A stretch of DNA of 64,000 bases. Origin: Bacteroidales bacterium UBA6397. Lineage in GTDB: Bacteria; Bacteroidota; Bacteroidia; Bacteroidales; UBA932. Under the pieces are notes generated by a model, which saw only the letters and a program-made list of their open reading frames with translations, searched no databases and was not told the DNA's origin. This document shows, piece after piece, positions 45,101 to 57,053 of this stretch; position 1 is the first letter of the stretch, and each line of letters starts with the position of its first letter. The DNA lies in assembly GCA_002439875.1 (NCBI GenBank), contig DJQB01000018.1, positions 37,606 to 101,605 of the forward strand, read 5' to 3'. The position numbers were made by a program, and so were the translations under genes.

Positions 45101-46192
45101 TTATTCCGAAGTTTCCGGTCTCTGCCGCGACAGCCCGATGAAGACCGCTGACAGCATAGTGAACACGTAAGCCTGAATGAAGGCCACAAGCAGCTCAAGA
45201 CAATCCATGAACACGCCCAGCAGAACCGCCACGACCGTAAGGCTGCCGTTCAGAGCCGCTCCCAACTCTGCTGTCAGGAATATGACGGCCACGACTCCCA
45301 AAATCATGAAGTGACCCGCGAGAATGTTGGCGAAAAGCCTGACCATCAAGCTGAAAGGCTTTGTGAATATGCCGATCAACTCTATCGCCGGCATCAGAGG
45401 CAGCGGCACTTTCAGCCAAGTCGGCACCTCCGGCCAAAGGATGTCCTTCCAGTAATGCTTGTTACCGAATATGTTGACGATGAAGAACGTGAACAGCGCC
45501 AGCACTAGCGTCACAGCGATGTTTCCGGTGATGTTCGCCCCACCGGGGAAGAACGGCACGATTCCCATCAAATTGTTTATGAATATGAAGAAGAACGCTG
45601 TCAGCAGGTAAGGCGAGTACCTCTTGTAGTCCTCTCCCACGCAACTCTTGATGACATCGTCCTCAATCATCGTGACGAGCATCTCCATGAGGCCTACTCC
45701 TCCTTTCGGGGCTTCCTCACGTGCATCGTGCTTCCTGTACCACCTGGCGGTTCCCAGCACGATGAACAGCAGCAGGGCGCAGTTGATCATCAGACCGAAC
45801 ACGTTCTTGGTGATGGAAAAGTCCCAAGGCCTCACCTCGGAGCCGTCCGGAGCGCGCTCGACTATCTTGTTCTCGTACTTGCTTCCGGAGGGAGCGATGT
45901 GGAAACCTTCATATTCACCATGTTCCAAATGCTTGGAACTGAAGATGTGGAAGCCGTTCCCGGTCTTGCTCACGACGATCACCGGCAGCGGAATGCTGAC
46001 GGGGTGGCCTTTCACCGTGGTGATGTGCCACTCGTAGGAGTCGCGGACATGACCGTAGAGATATTCATCCATATCAAACGCATTGCCCTCGTGTTTAGAC
46101 ACTTCGACTGGCTCAGCGACCGATGAAGAAGGCTTCGCGGCCAAAGACAACGGAAGCAAAAGACAAATGAATATGTAAATCCACTTTCTCAT
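45101..46192 (-). CDS. atpB: ATP synthase a subunit
   Basis: About 363 aa. Start at ATG 46192, sharing one base with the atpC stop (TGATG); an ATG five codons earlier exists. A signal-like N-terminus (MRKWIYIFICLLLPLSLAAK) and a long extramembrane domain precede the conserved helices, with RLFANILAGHF carrying the essential Arg and the IQAYVFTMLSAVFIGLS end. A REP unit at 46100-46121 encodes AEPVEVSKHEG right after the N-terminal segment. Confidence 0.95.
   Translation of the reverse strand: MRKWIYIFICLLLPLSLAAKPSSSVAEPVEVSKHEGNAFDMDEYLYGHVRDSYEWHITTVKGHPVSIPLPVIVVSKTGNGFHIFSSKHLEHGEYEGFHIAPSGSKYENKIVERAPDGSEVRPWDFSITKNVFGLMINCALLLFIVLGTARWYRKHDAREEAPKGGVGLMEMLVTMIEDDVIKSCVGEDYKRYSPYLLTAFFFIFINNLMGIVPFFPGGANITGNIAVTLVLALFTFFIVNIFGNKHYWKDILWPEVPTWLKVPLPLMPAIELIGIFTKPFSLMVRLFANILAGHFMILGVVAVIFLTAELGAALNGSLTVVAVLLGVFMDCLELLVAFIQAYVFTMLSAVFIGLSRQRPETSE
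46100..46121. repeat. REP-like unit in atpB
   Basis: CACTTCGACTGGCTCAGCGACC, a single half-element, in frame near the N-terminus of subunit a. Confidence 0.8.
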
Positions 46193-46449
46193 CACAGTTC
46201 CACGCATGCGACAACGTGATTGTCATTGATTTCCACAAAGCCGGAGGAGATGTCCACACTTTCCGTCTTCTCACCCGCCCGGTAAGTAACGCGCCCTTTT
46301 TCCAGCGAGGAGATCAATGCGGCATGGCCCTTCAGAACCACAAAGCGTCCCTTCGTGCCGGGAAACTCCACGGAGTCCACCTCCGCATGCACCAGCGTCC
46401 TTTCGGGGGAAATGACATCCAAAACCAACTCTGAAGTCTTCTCTGACAT
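46192..46449 (-). CDS. atpC: ATP synthase epsilon subunit (short form)
   Basis: 85 aa: only the N-terminal beta-sandwich (LDVISPERTLVHAEVDSVEFPG, LKGHAALISSLEKG). The C-terminal two-helix inhibitory domain is absent, which is usual for Bacteroidetes. The start context is AAGAATATG. Confidence 0.93.
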   Translation of the reverse strand: MSEKTSELVLDVISPERTLVHAEVDSVEFPGTKGRFVVLKGHAALISSLEKGRVTYRAGEKTESVDISSGFVEINDNHVVACVEL

Positions 46450-46472
46450 ATTCTTAGATTAGTAATTCAGAC

Positions 46473-49486
<3,014 letters not shown>

Positions 49487-49511
49487 TTATTAATTAACTG
49501 ATTTCATTCTC

Positions 49512-49544
49512 AAAAAAAGGCCGGGGTTTGAAACCCAGCCTTTT
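49512..49544 (-). terminator. Terminator after the OmpA-like gene
   Basis: AAAGGCTGGGTTT pairs with AAACCCCGGCCTTT on the minus strand, ending in seven T. Confidence 0.88.
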
Positions 49545-49568
49545 GTACATTCAATTACCGCGCCACAA

Positions 49569-50642
49569 TTATTTAACGAGGCAGACAGCCACACGGTTCT
49601 CCTCAGGAGTCTCGAAAGGATTGACGGTGTCACCGAAGTACTCAGTGATGATCCTCTCCTTGTCGATTCCAGCATTGATGATGGCCTCAGAGACAACCTC
49701 CGCTCTCTTCTGGGAGAGGAACTTGTTTCTCTTGGCGGTACCGGTGGCCTTGTCAGCGTAACCTGAGACACGAACCTTGGTGTCAGGGTTAGCCTTGAGG
49801 GCCTCTACGACCTCATCAATCTTAAGTCTCTCGCTGTCACGGATGTCCCACTTGTTGATCACGAAGAGGACGTTGCGGGTGAGAGACTCGAACGCAGGGA
49901 CTACCTCGACCTTCTCCTCAACAACCGGCTCTGGTTCCGGTTCCGGCTTTACAACAGGTGCCGGTGCAGGAACAGGAACTGGCGCAGGAACAGGCTTAGC
50001 CTTTCCAAAGCTGAATGTAAGACCGGCCAAAGCCTTGATCTGGAAATCGGATTTTGAGCCCTTCTTTGAATTGAAGTGATCATCAATGAAACTGCAGTTG
50101 CCTTCAAGGTTGAGAGCGAGAGCGTCAGTGAGCCTTATGTTGAGACCGGCACCGGCCCTGCCGGCTAACATAGCCTTTCCGCCATCCCAAAGATACTCGC
50201 CTTCAGACGGGAAACGGCTCTTGAGACCATTCGCCTCATCATTGCCGAATGCGTAGTTCAGGCCAGCACCGCCGAAGATGTAAGGATTGAGGGTACGGTC
50301 GAACTTATAGCCACCGAAAATCGAAGCGAGATCTACCATGAGATCAAGTCCGCCTTCAACGTAGTTGTACTTATAGATTGTGGTAGGTCCGGTGAGGGCG
50401 CCTTTGCCCTGCCAGCCGTTGACGTTCAGTCTCGCGCCGAACACAGGAGAGAACTGATAACCAAGAGAAACAGCGGCGGACGGAGAGATGAGATCACCGA
50501 ATGACGTCTCACCGACAGTGTGGGCGGCGCCACCCTGTAACTGCATAAACCAATAAGGATCAAAGTCCTTCTTCTGCGCGTTCGCAACGGACAGAGAAGC
50601 AGCAAGCACCGCGCTTGCGATAACTGTTAGTATACGTTTCAT
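49569..50642 (-). CDS. OmpA-family outer membrane protein
   Basis: 357 aa. Signal peptide (residues 1-22, SVANAQ), an eight-strand-type beta-barrel to about residue 215, a proline/valine hinge (PAPVPVPAPAPVVKPEPEPE) and a C-terminal OmpA peptidoglycan-binding domain (VSGYADKATGTAKRNKFLS...RAEVV). It anchors the outer membrane to peptidoglycan. Codon use suggests high expression. A possible promoter (TTTTG, about 18 nt, AAAATTTG) lies near 50685-50720. Confidence 0.92.
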   Translation of the reverse strand: MKRILTVIASAVLAASLSVANAQKKDFDPYWFMQLQGGAAHTVGETSFGDLISPSAAVSLGYQFSPVFGARLNVNGWQGKGALTGPTTIYKYNYVEGGLDLMVDLASIFGGYKFDRTLNPYIFGGAGLNYAFGNDEANGLKSRFPSEGEYLWDGGKAMLAGRAGAGLNIRLTDALALNLEGNCSFIDDHFNSKKGSKSDFQIKALAGLTFSFGKAKPVPAPVPVPAPAPVVKPEPEPEPVVEEKVEVVPAFESLTRNVLFVINKWDIRDSERLKIDEVVEALKANPDTKVRVSGYADKATGTAKRNKFLSQKRAEVVSEAIINAGIDKERIITEYFGDTVNPFETPEENRVAVCLVK

Positions 50643-50741
50643 AATTTTAATGAATTAATTGCACAATCAACGTCGCTAAATTACGACAAATTTTCCAATC
50701 TGCAAAATATATCAAAAGTTTAGCCAACGTCACGACACACG

Positions 50742-50775
50742 AAAAAAGGGATGACCTATTCTGGTCACCCCTTGA
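50742..50775 (-). terminator. Terminator after lipoprotein 1
   Basis: Minus strand AAGGGGTGACC pairs with GGTCATCCCTT, followed by a T run. Confidence 0.85.
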
Positions 50776-50796
50776 ATGTTCCATACACTAAGATGA

Positions 50797-53700
50797 TTAC
50801 TCTGAGATCACGACATAGAACGTGTAAGTGTCCTTGTGAACCTCCTCAGTGTTCTTGTTGTTGTAGTTGAACTTGTGAGCCAAATGAGCTGTAACCTCGA
50901 TCTTCACGTCATTAACCTGATGAGCGGCATCCTTCTTATAAAGGATTGTTCCGGCAGCGGCATCAAAGACGAACTTGGACGCAGGGAACTGAGCGGTCAC
51001 ATCCTTACCATTCACAAAGACGGTGTACTTTGTGTCATAGGTGAGGTCAAGGCCGTAAGCGGCATCGGCGTTCCATTTCCACATGCCAGCCTTGGTGGTG
51101 GCAGCCTGGTTAACCTGATTATCGTCAGAGAGGATCGACTTGACAGTGGTGGTCTGCCAAAGATTGACAGTGACGTCAGCGTAAGGGTCGCGCTTTACTG
51201 CGATGTCCTTGATGGACACTTCCTTGATAGGATCCTCTATCGTAAGTTTGAGGTCAAGAGCGTTGACTTCAACTCCATTGCAGAAGAGGGTCGCTCTTAC
51301 AACCATGTCACGTGCCGTGAAATCACCCCAAACGACAGGATTCTCTTTGATGCTGCCATCAGCCTTGATCTCGCCGGCAGCGCCGTCGATTGTTGACTCA
51401 TAAGCCGTTCCGGCAAGGTAAGGTCTGTTCTCGTAGCCCTTGGCCTCCCATTCTGAAGTAGCAAGAGGGGTCACATACTCATACTTGATTTTGAGGAAGT
51501 TTGCGACAGCGGCGTTGCATTTTTCCACTCCAAAGTACTTGCTGAGGTCATCAGTGTTGATTTCATAAATACCTGTAGCCTTGGTGCCGGCTATCGTCAC
51601 CGTAGGAATATCCTTAGTCATGTCTACAAGGTCTTCATGATAGATAAGGCTGTAAGCAGGCTTGAGAAGTGATGCCGTGGTAGCGAATCCGTAAGAAACT
51701 CCATACCAAGTGTCAACCTTGGTCTCAAACGCAAACTTATCATCGTAAGACGTGAGGTCAGCTTGTGAGAGTCTGATGAATGGAACGTCTGAGAGGGTTC
51801 TGTTGGTGACACTGAAATAGGTGTAGCCCGAGCAGTTCACCACTGGTTTCACATTAACACGCTGTGATTTGACCACAGTCTCCGTGCCGGCAAGGAAGTC
51901 ATCCTTGAATTCTTTGAGATTCTTGAATCCTGTGACTCCCTCCTGGTTGAAAGCGGCGTCAATTGTGGCGGCCTCAGTCAGTTTGTGAAGAACAACGTCT
52001 GGCTCATAAGCAATCTCCTGTTCAGGGAGTTCGACCTTCACAGGGTTAGGACGAGACCCGAGTGTAAGTGTCATCTTAACATCCACATCAGTGAAAGTAG
52101 GATCGTTGGCGTAGGTGTTGCAAAGAGAGTAGACATTCGCCACACCGGCTTTACCGAACTCATAGGTGCCACCAGCAATCTCGATTGTCGCAAGGTGTGC
52201 GTTGATGATTGCAAGAGGGTCAACCTTGAGAGATGGTTTGAGTGAGGCGGCAGGAATGGCTTTGCCGTTCAGCTTGTGATTGGCGACTGGAGTTACACCA
52301 TCAACAACCTTCTTGATGTCAAGGCCTTCAACATCACCCTCAACAGAGACTTTGAGTTCCTTGAGAAGTTCATCCTCTAGAGTTGCAGCGTTAATGGCAT
52401 TCTTGTAAGCGCCGGCGGCTGTCTTAGCGGAAGAAAGCTTGACTGCCGTTCCGTAGGTCCAATCGATTGTGTAAGGATCTATGGTCATGGTAACCTTTCT
52501 TCTGCCGATCTTGTAGGAAGTGGTCGCATTGAAGATCTCAACACCTTTGACGGTCGCCTTGACAACATCCTTGCAAACAGATCCGACTGCAGCTGCTTCA
52601 ACAGTACCATCAGCTTTGATCACCTTATCTTTAATCATCGCAGTAGTGAGATCACCGAGAACGACAGCTTTGTCTTTGCCCTTATGATCAAAGTACTTGC
52701 TGCTAGCGGCTGGAGAGAAAGATGGGGTGTTCTTAAGCACAGGAGTGATGTCCTTCACATCAAGGTTGAATTTGGCTGCGGCCTCAGCAAGGGTAAGATA
52801 CTCTGGCTTTGTACCAATCTTGACGTAGAAATCATATCCCTCGAATGGATCCCAAGCGGCAGGTGCGGCTGACCACTGTTTCTCTGTCCCAAGGGTAACG
52901 CCAGAGGCGAGCTCGCCTTTGCCGTTGTAGACAACGAACTTGCCTGTAAGGTCGCTCTCTTCGCAAAGGCTTACGCCCACGAATGAGGACTCTACATAGT
53001 TGCCAGTCTCATATTCCTTCTCATCGACAGTCTGCTTCGCATTGTCCTGGACACGCATGGAGATGGCGAAAGACTTCTTGTTGGCAGGATCATAGCTGAC
53101 CTCTTTGCCGAACTTCACAGTAACCGTCAGACGACCGGTCTTGGCGTCATTCTTGAAATCAACGATCTCTCCGGCAACCGCGGCTGCGGCACGAGTGGCG
53201 ACGTTGACAGCGACAACGGAAACATCCTCCTTCTTGATTGTGCCGGCAAGTTTCGCAGGATAAACCTCGAAAGTAGCGTCAACAGTCTTGGTGTCAGAGA
53301 ACGGAAGGATCTTGTCGGAAGCGCTCTTGATATAGTAGTAATGAAGAGTAGCGTTCAAATCATCATATTCAGGCACGAACACAATGCTCTGGATGCGGTT
53401 CGCAAGGTCATTGATCACAAGCTTCATACTGTTGATGCTGACAATCGCAGCGTCAACCTTGCTCTCAACACCATCAATGAAGCCCTTGAGTTCATCGTAA
53501 GCAGCGCTGACCTGATCTTTGATGGCATCATACACAACGCCATCCTCGGCGATGGCAGCGTTGATTGCGGTGGTGAACTTCCCAGTGAAGTCATTCTCGA
53601 ACCTTGCCTCGTAAGCTTTCTTGAACTCACCAGCGAAAGCAGACTTGTCGAACTTCCGGGCGAAAAGTGAATCTATGTTCTCTGCCATCTTCTTGTCAGC

Positions 53701-54867
53701 CTTCACGAGGTCAACTATCTGCGCCGCGATGGCAGCGTCAATGGAATCAACCTTCTCATCAAGAGTGGAGTCAGCCTTGGCAAGAGCGAGATCTGCGTCA
53801 ATAAGTCCCTGAATGGCACCTGCAAGTTCACCTTTCTTGGCATAAATGCCGAGATTGGCGACAAGCTCATCAACCTTGCCGAGAGCCTCAGATGCGGTCG
53901 CCTGAGCAGCCTTGGCAGCAGTCATGGCATCATCAGCAGCTTTCTGAGCCTTGTCGGCGGCATCCTGAGCGGTCTTGGCGGCGGCAATGGCATCATCGGC
54001 TGTTTTCTGTGCTTTGTCAGCGGCATCCTGAGCGGTCTTCACCAACCCCTTAAGTTCTGTGACATCCGCTGTGTGTGTCTTCTCAATCTCAACGACTTTG
54101 TCCTCAAGAGCCTTGATGGAGGCATCATGAGCTTTTTTTGTCTCCTCAAAAGAAGAAGCCAGAGTGTTGTGCGCCTTTGTGAGACTATCAAGAGATGTCT
54201 TGATGACCTTTATGCGGCCGTTTATCTCTCCTACTTTCGTATTCACTAGTGAAACGACCTTAACTGTGCTGTCAGCAAGAGCCTGCTTTGTGGCGGATTT
54301 CTTTTCAAGTTCGGCAATCTGGTTCTTGACAGCAGGAATGGTCTCATCGTTGATCTTCTTCACATCAGCCTGAAGAGCCTTGATGTCAGAAGCATTCTGC
54401 TCGATTGCCTGATTAAGGAGTTTGTCCGCAGCCTTATAGGCATCCTCAAGGGACTTGAGCTCATCGTTGTGCTTCTTCGTGAGATCAGAGATCGCCTTCT
54501 CAAGTTTTTCGCCCTCATCCTTGAGGGAAGCCTTGAGAGCCGCCAACTCAGCATCATACTTCGTCTGAAGAGCGGTGATGTCCTCGGAGTGCTTTGTCTT
54601 CAAAGCGGCAAGCTCGCCTTCCAGAGCCTCAGCATTCGACTGAAGGGCCTTGATGGAGGTGTTGGCGGCATCAATAGCCGTCTGGAGCTTGCCATCGGTC
54701 TCCTCAAGTTTCTTGATCTGCCCCTCGGCCGTAGCCAGCCTACCACTCAAGTCATCAATGCGTTCCGTGTTCGCATTGATATCCTCAGAGTAGTCCGTAC
54801 AGCTGGTGTACGTGAATGTCAGCCCTGCTAAGGCCAACATCGAAACCAATCTAAAAAATTTTTTCAT
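50797..54867 (-). CDS. Giant surface lipoprotein 1 (alanine-rich coiled coil plus beta domains), phase ON
   Basis: 1356 aa. Lipoprotein signal: lipobox TYTSC with Cys23, followed by acidic TDYSED, which fits a Bacteroidetes surface-export signal. Residues about 30-490 are coiled coil, with two three-heptad repeats of 21 residues (63-bp units starting at 53926 and 53989). From about residue 495 (VFVPEYDDLNATLHYYY) beta-rich domains run to the C-terminus. I know no family for the whole protein. The first 23 residues and the leader are almost identical to lipoprotein 2. An invertible promoter points into this gene, so it is ON in this assembly. The likely role is a fibrous, antigenically variable cell-surface protein. 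Confidence 0.8.
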   Translation of the reverse strand: MKKFFRLVSMLALAGLTFTYTSCTDYSEDINANTERIDDLSGRLATAEGQIKKLEETDGKLQTAIDAANTSIKALQSNAEALEGELAALKTKHSEDITALQTKYDAELAALKASLKDEGEKLEKAISDLTKKHNDELKSLEDAYKAADKLLNQAIEQNASDIKALQADVKKINDETIPAVKNQIAELEKKSATKQALADSTVKVVSLVNTKVGEINGRIKVIKTSLDSLTKAHNTLASSFEETKKAHDASIKALEDKVVEIEKTHTADVTELKGLVKTAQDAADKAQKTADDAIAAAKTAQDAADKAQKAADDAMTAAKAAQATASEALGKVDELVANLGIYAKKGELAGAIQGLIDADLALAKADSTLDEKVDSIDAAIAAQIVDLVKADKKMAENIDSLFARKFDKSAFAGEFKKAYEARFENDFTGKFTTAINAAIAEDGVVYDAIKDQVSAAYDELKGFIDGVESKVDAAIVSINSMKLVINDLANRIQSIVFVPEYDDLNATLHYYYIKSASDKILPFSDTKTVDATFEVYPAKLAGTIKKEDVSVVAVNVATRAAAAVAGEIVDFKNDAKTGRLTVTVKFGKEVSYDPANKKSFAISMRVQDNAKQTVDEKEYETGNYVESSFVGVSLCEESDLTGKFVVYNGKGELASGVTLGTEKQWSAAPAAWDPFEGYDFYVKIGTKPEYLTLAEAAAKFNLDVKDITPVLKNTPSFSPAASSKYFDHKGKDKAVVLGDLTTAMIKDKVIKADGTVEAAAVGSVCKDVVKATVKGVEIFNATTSYKIGRRKVTMTIDPYTIDWTYGTAVKLSSAKTAAGAYKNAINAATLEDELLKELKVSVEGDVEGLDIKKVVDGVTPVANHKLNGKAIPAASLKPSLKVDPLAIINAHLATIEIAGGTYEFGKAGVANVYSLCNTYANDPTFTDVDVKMTLTLGSRPNPVKVELPEQEIAYEPDVVLHKLTEAATIDAAFNQEGVTGFKNLKEFKDDFLAGTETVVKSQRVNVKPVVNCSGYTYFSVTNRTLSDVPFIRLSQADLTSYDDKFAFETKVDTWYGVSYGFATTASLLKPAYSLIYHEDLVDMTKDIPTVTIAGTKATGIYEINTDDLSKYFGVEKCNAAVANFLKIKYEYVTPLATSEWEAKGYENRPYLAGTAYESTIDGAAGEIKADGSIKENPVVWGDFTARDMVVRATLFCNGVEVNALDLKLTIEDPIKEVSIKDIAVKRDPYADVTVNLWQTTTVKSILSDDNQVNQAATTKAGMWKWNADAAYGLDLTYDTKYTVFVNGKDVTAQFPASKFVFDAAAGTILYKKDAAHQVNDVKIEVTAHLAHKFNYNNKNTEEVHKDTYTFYVVISE
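53926..54051. repeat. 63-bp tandem repeat in lipoprotein 1
   Basis: Two copies starting GGCATCATC at 53926 and 53989, encoding AAKTAQDAADKAQK-type heptads (21 residues each). Confidence 0.75.
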
Positions 54868-54908
54868 AAAGGATAATTGTTAATAAAAAAAGTTAAACAT
54901 GTTACTCC
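54768..54908. repeat. Conserved 5' cassette, copy 1
   Basis: About 141 bases covering the start of lipoprotein 1 and its leader differ from copy 2 (about 62120-62260) at one visible position. They are direct repeats, so homologous recombination between the two genes is possible. Confidence 0.85.
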
Positions 54909-54912
54909 TAGT
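54901..54912. repeat. Inverted repeat, gene-proximal arm, switch 1
   Basis: GTTACTCCTAGT; pairs with 55043-55054 (one mismatch). Followed inward by AATAAATATG. Confidence 0.9.
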
Positions 54913-54962
54913 AATAAATATGTTCAGAAGCCCCCACGAGGGGGTACTCCATAACACAACGA

Positions 54963-54994
54963 CAAATATATGGGTTTAATTTTTCATAAACAAG
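54963..54994 (-). promoter_or_regulatory. Promoter in switch 1, firing into lipoprotein 1
   Basis: CTTG, 20 nt, TATATTTG; expected start near 54957, giving a leader of about 90 nt. Confidence 0.8.
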
Positions 54995-55042
54995 GTTTTT
55001 CGTGAAGAAATCGCCAAAAAAACGGGCAAAAAAGCATTTGTC

Positions 55043-55054
55043 ACTAGGAGTGAC
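55043..55054. repeat. Inverted repeat, distal arm, switch 1
   Basis: ACTAGGAGTGAC, reverse complement GTCACTCCTAGT. Preceded inward by CATTTGTC. Confidence 0.9.
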
Positions 55055-55175
55055 ACCTCTTTTCCGAGGCAGGGCAGCCCTCCACACATCCACAGGGGAA
55101 TATTCTTTGGCGGTCGGTACAACTCTGACATACACTTTGCATGCGGTTTTGACGGAAATATTCATTATCTTTGGG
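55055..55175. repeat. Upstream homology block, copy 1
   Basis: Beyond the distal arm, about 120 bases resemble 62406-62525: shared CACAGGGGA, CTCTGACAT, TTTGCAT and GGAATATTCATTAT-like blocks in the same order. The duplicated unit is thus gene start, switch and upstream block. Confidence 0.65.
55166..55173 (+). promoter_or_regulatory. -7 box before the AAA-ATPase gene
   Basis: TATCTTTG. A TTTTG lies 14 nt upstream, too close for a standard -33 box. Confidence 0.4.
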
Positions 55176-55182
55176 TGTTCCC

Positions 55183-55241
55183 GGCGCTTCGGCAGACTCG
55201 GCGACCGACTATGACAACGCTTCGAACAGCTCTGCGACCGG
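55183..55241. repeat. REP-like pair upstream of AAA-ATPase gene
   Basis: GGCGCTTCGGCAGACTCGGC then GACCG, and again ACGCTTCGAACAGCTC then TGCGACCG: two direct copies in the leader. Confidence 0.7.
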
Positions 55242-55287
55242 ACAAAAACGGAAAGGAATTACACCTATTAATATTAATGGAACAACC

Positions 55288-56862
55288 ATGGCGGAAAGGA
55301 GATTGAGGTACCCGATCGGGATTCAGACTTTCGACAAGATCATCGAGGGCGATTACCTGTACATAGACAAAACAGGCTATGTGCATGAGCTGGCAAACTC
55401 GTACAATTATGTCTTTCTCAGCCGGCCAAGGCGGTTCGGGAAGTCCCTCCTGTCATCGACGTTCCACAGCTACTTCGCAGGGGACGAGGCGCTCTTCAGG
55501 GGGCTCAAGGCCGGGGAGATGAACAGGGAATGGCGAAGGCACCCCGTCTTCCACTTCGACATGTCAACGGCGAAGCACATGACCGAGGAGCAGCTCACAA
55601 GGAACCTCGGCTACAAGCTGGACATCTACGAGGAGGAATACGGCGACGACCCGAGGATCGCGAGGGACGACGTCAACGCACGACTGGAGAGGCTCGTCCT
55701 GGAGGCCGTGCGGAAGACCGGGGAGAAGGCCGTCATCATCATCGACGAGTATGACGCACCGCTGCTCGACGTGATGAACGACCAGGAGAGGCTCGCGCCA
55801 ATGCGCCAGATCATGCGTAACTTCTACAGCCCCATCAAGAGCCTCGACCCGTTCCTGAGGTTCGTATTCATCACCGGGATCAACAAGTTTGCCCAGCTCA
55901 GCATATTCAGCGAATTGAACAACCTAAAGAACATCTCCATGATGACGGAGTATTCGGCGGTCTGCGGAATCTCGCAGTCTGAACTGGAGAATATGATGCG
56001 GGAACCGGTGCGGGAGATGGCCGAGAGGTTGCAAACCACCGGCGAAGAGGTGCTGCGACAACTGAAGCGCAACTACGACGGCTACCATTTCTGCAACGGC
56101 TCCGAGGACATCTACAATCCGTTCAGCCTCATCAATGCGCTCTCGGACAAAAACATCAAGAACTACTGGTTTGACACGGGAACGCCGACATATCTTCTGG
56201 AGAGGTTGAGCAGGAATGAGTTCGACGAGACAAAACTGGATAATCTGCCTATGACTCCGGCATCAGACTTCGATGTCTCGCCTGAACTGACAGACAACGC
56301 CCTTCCGATGCTTTACCAGACGGGATACCTCACCATCAAAGGCTATGATCCCGTGTCAGAACTTTACACACTTGGCTACCCGAACCGGGAAGTCAAGATA
56401 GGATTCACCGGCGGCCTTTTAGCCCAGTACAAAAGCCGCGGTTTCACCAGCAGCGGAGGTTTTGTGGCGCAGTTCTTCGTCGCGATGAGAGAGAAAGACA
56501 TCGACCATGCACTCGCACTGGTGCAGTCGTACCTCGCCGGAATCCAGAACGATCTGGAGAACAAGACAGAGAAGCACTACCAGACCATCATCTACCTGAT
56601 CTTCTCACTGCTGGGCTACTACATCCAGAGCGAGGTCAAGTCCGCTGTCGGGAGGGCGGACGCGGTCTGCCGCACAAAGGACAGGATCTACGTCTTCGAG
56701 TTCAAGGTGGACGGATCGGCAGAGGACGCGCTGAGGCAAATCGACGACAAGGGCTACCTCATCCCCTACAAGGCGGAGGACGGGATGGAGCTGGTCAAAG
56801 TGGGTGTGAATATCTCAACGCAGACACGAACGGTTGACTCCTGGAAGGTGGAGGTGGAATAA
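55288..56862 (+). CDS. AAA-ATPase-like / PD-(D/E)XK nuclease-fold protein
   Basis: 524 aa from ATG 55288; the upstream frame is REP sequence. The N-terminal AAA-ATPase-like domain has a Walker A-type RPRRFGKS (residues 46-53) and Walker B VIIIDEYDAP. The C-terminal PDDEXK_9 domain has ADAV...YVFEFK. Such proteins are abundant, multicopy and often horizontally spread in gut Bacteroidetes; their role is not established. It is on the opposite strand between the two lipoprotein genes. If switch 1 flips, its promoter would point into this gene. Confidence 0.88.
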   Translation: MAERRLRYPIGIQTFDKIIEGDYLYIDKTGYVHELANSYNYVFLSRPRRFGKSLLSSTFHSYFAGDEALFRGLKAGEMNREWRRHPVFHFDMSTAKHMTEEQLTRNLGYKLDIYEEEYGDDPRIARDDVNARLERLVLEAVRKTGEKAVIIIDEYDAPLLDVMNDQERLAPMRQIMRNFYSPIKSLDPFLRFVFITGINKFAQLSIFSELNNLKNISMMTEYSAVCGISQSELENMMREPVREMAERLQTTGEEVLRQLKRNYDGYHFCNGSEDIYNPFSLINALSDKNIKNYWFDTGTPTYLLERLSRNEFDETKLDNLPMTPASDFDVSPELTDNALPMLYQTGYLTIKGYDPVSELYTLGYPNREVKIGFTGGLLAQYKSRGFTSSGGFVAQFFVAMREKDIDHALALVQSYLAGIQNDLENKTEKHYQTIIYLIFSLLGYYIQSEVKSAVGRADAVCRTKDRIYVFEFKVDGSAEDALRQIDDKGYLIPYKAEDGMELVKVGVNISTQTRTVDSWKVEVE

Positions 56863-56981
56863 CACTCCGGCGGGAAGGTCACTTCGACGGCTGTGAGTCC
56901 TGCAGGATCAAGCCCTGGCAAAAATCTTTGCAAAGGAATGGATTGGCGGATAGATAACCGATAAATAAAAAAACGGATTTA

Positions 56982-57053
56982 TGCACTTAAGGCTTGCTCG
57001 TAGTAATGTCCACAATTATGTGGTCTTATTATGGATTGCAAGCCTAAAGTGCA
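56982..57053. repeat. Inverted repeat, 16-base arms
   Basis: TGCACTTAAGGCTTGC (56982-56997) and GCAAGCCTAAAGTGCA (57038-57053), 15 of 16 paired. A small hairpin (CCACAATTATGTGG) sits in the loop. Confidence 0.75.

Larger units (their letters stand above)
54901..55054. promoter_or_regulatory. Invertible promoter segment 1 (ON)
   Basis: 154 bp bounded by inverted repeats. The 130-bp interior is homologous (about 85-90 % by eye) to the reverse complement of the interior of switch 2. It carries CTTG (54991-54994), a 20-nt spacer and TATATTTG (54963-54970) on the minus strand, aimed at lipoprotein 1. The leader holds a CCCCC/GGGGG hairpin. In the flipped state the promoter would face the AAA-ATPase gene at 55288. 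Confidence 0.88.

Noticed and set aside
54908..55165. 85-codon ORF across switch 1
   Set aside because: It spans the inverted repeats and promoter and would be broken by inversion; homologous switch 2 lacks it.
55171..55287. N-terminal extension of the AAA-ATPase protein
   Set aside because: It is translated REP sequence, and the family starts near MAERRLRYPIG.
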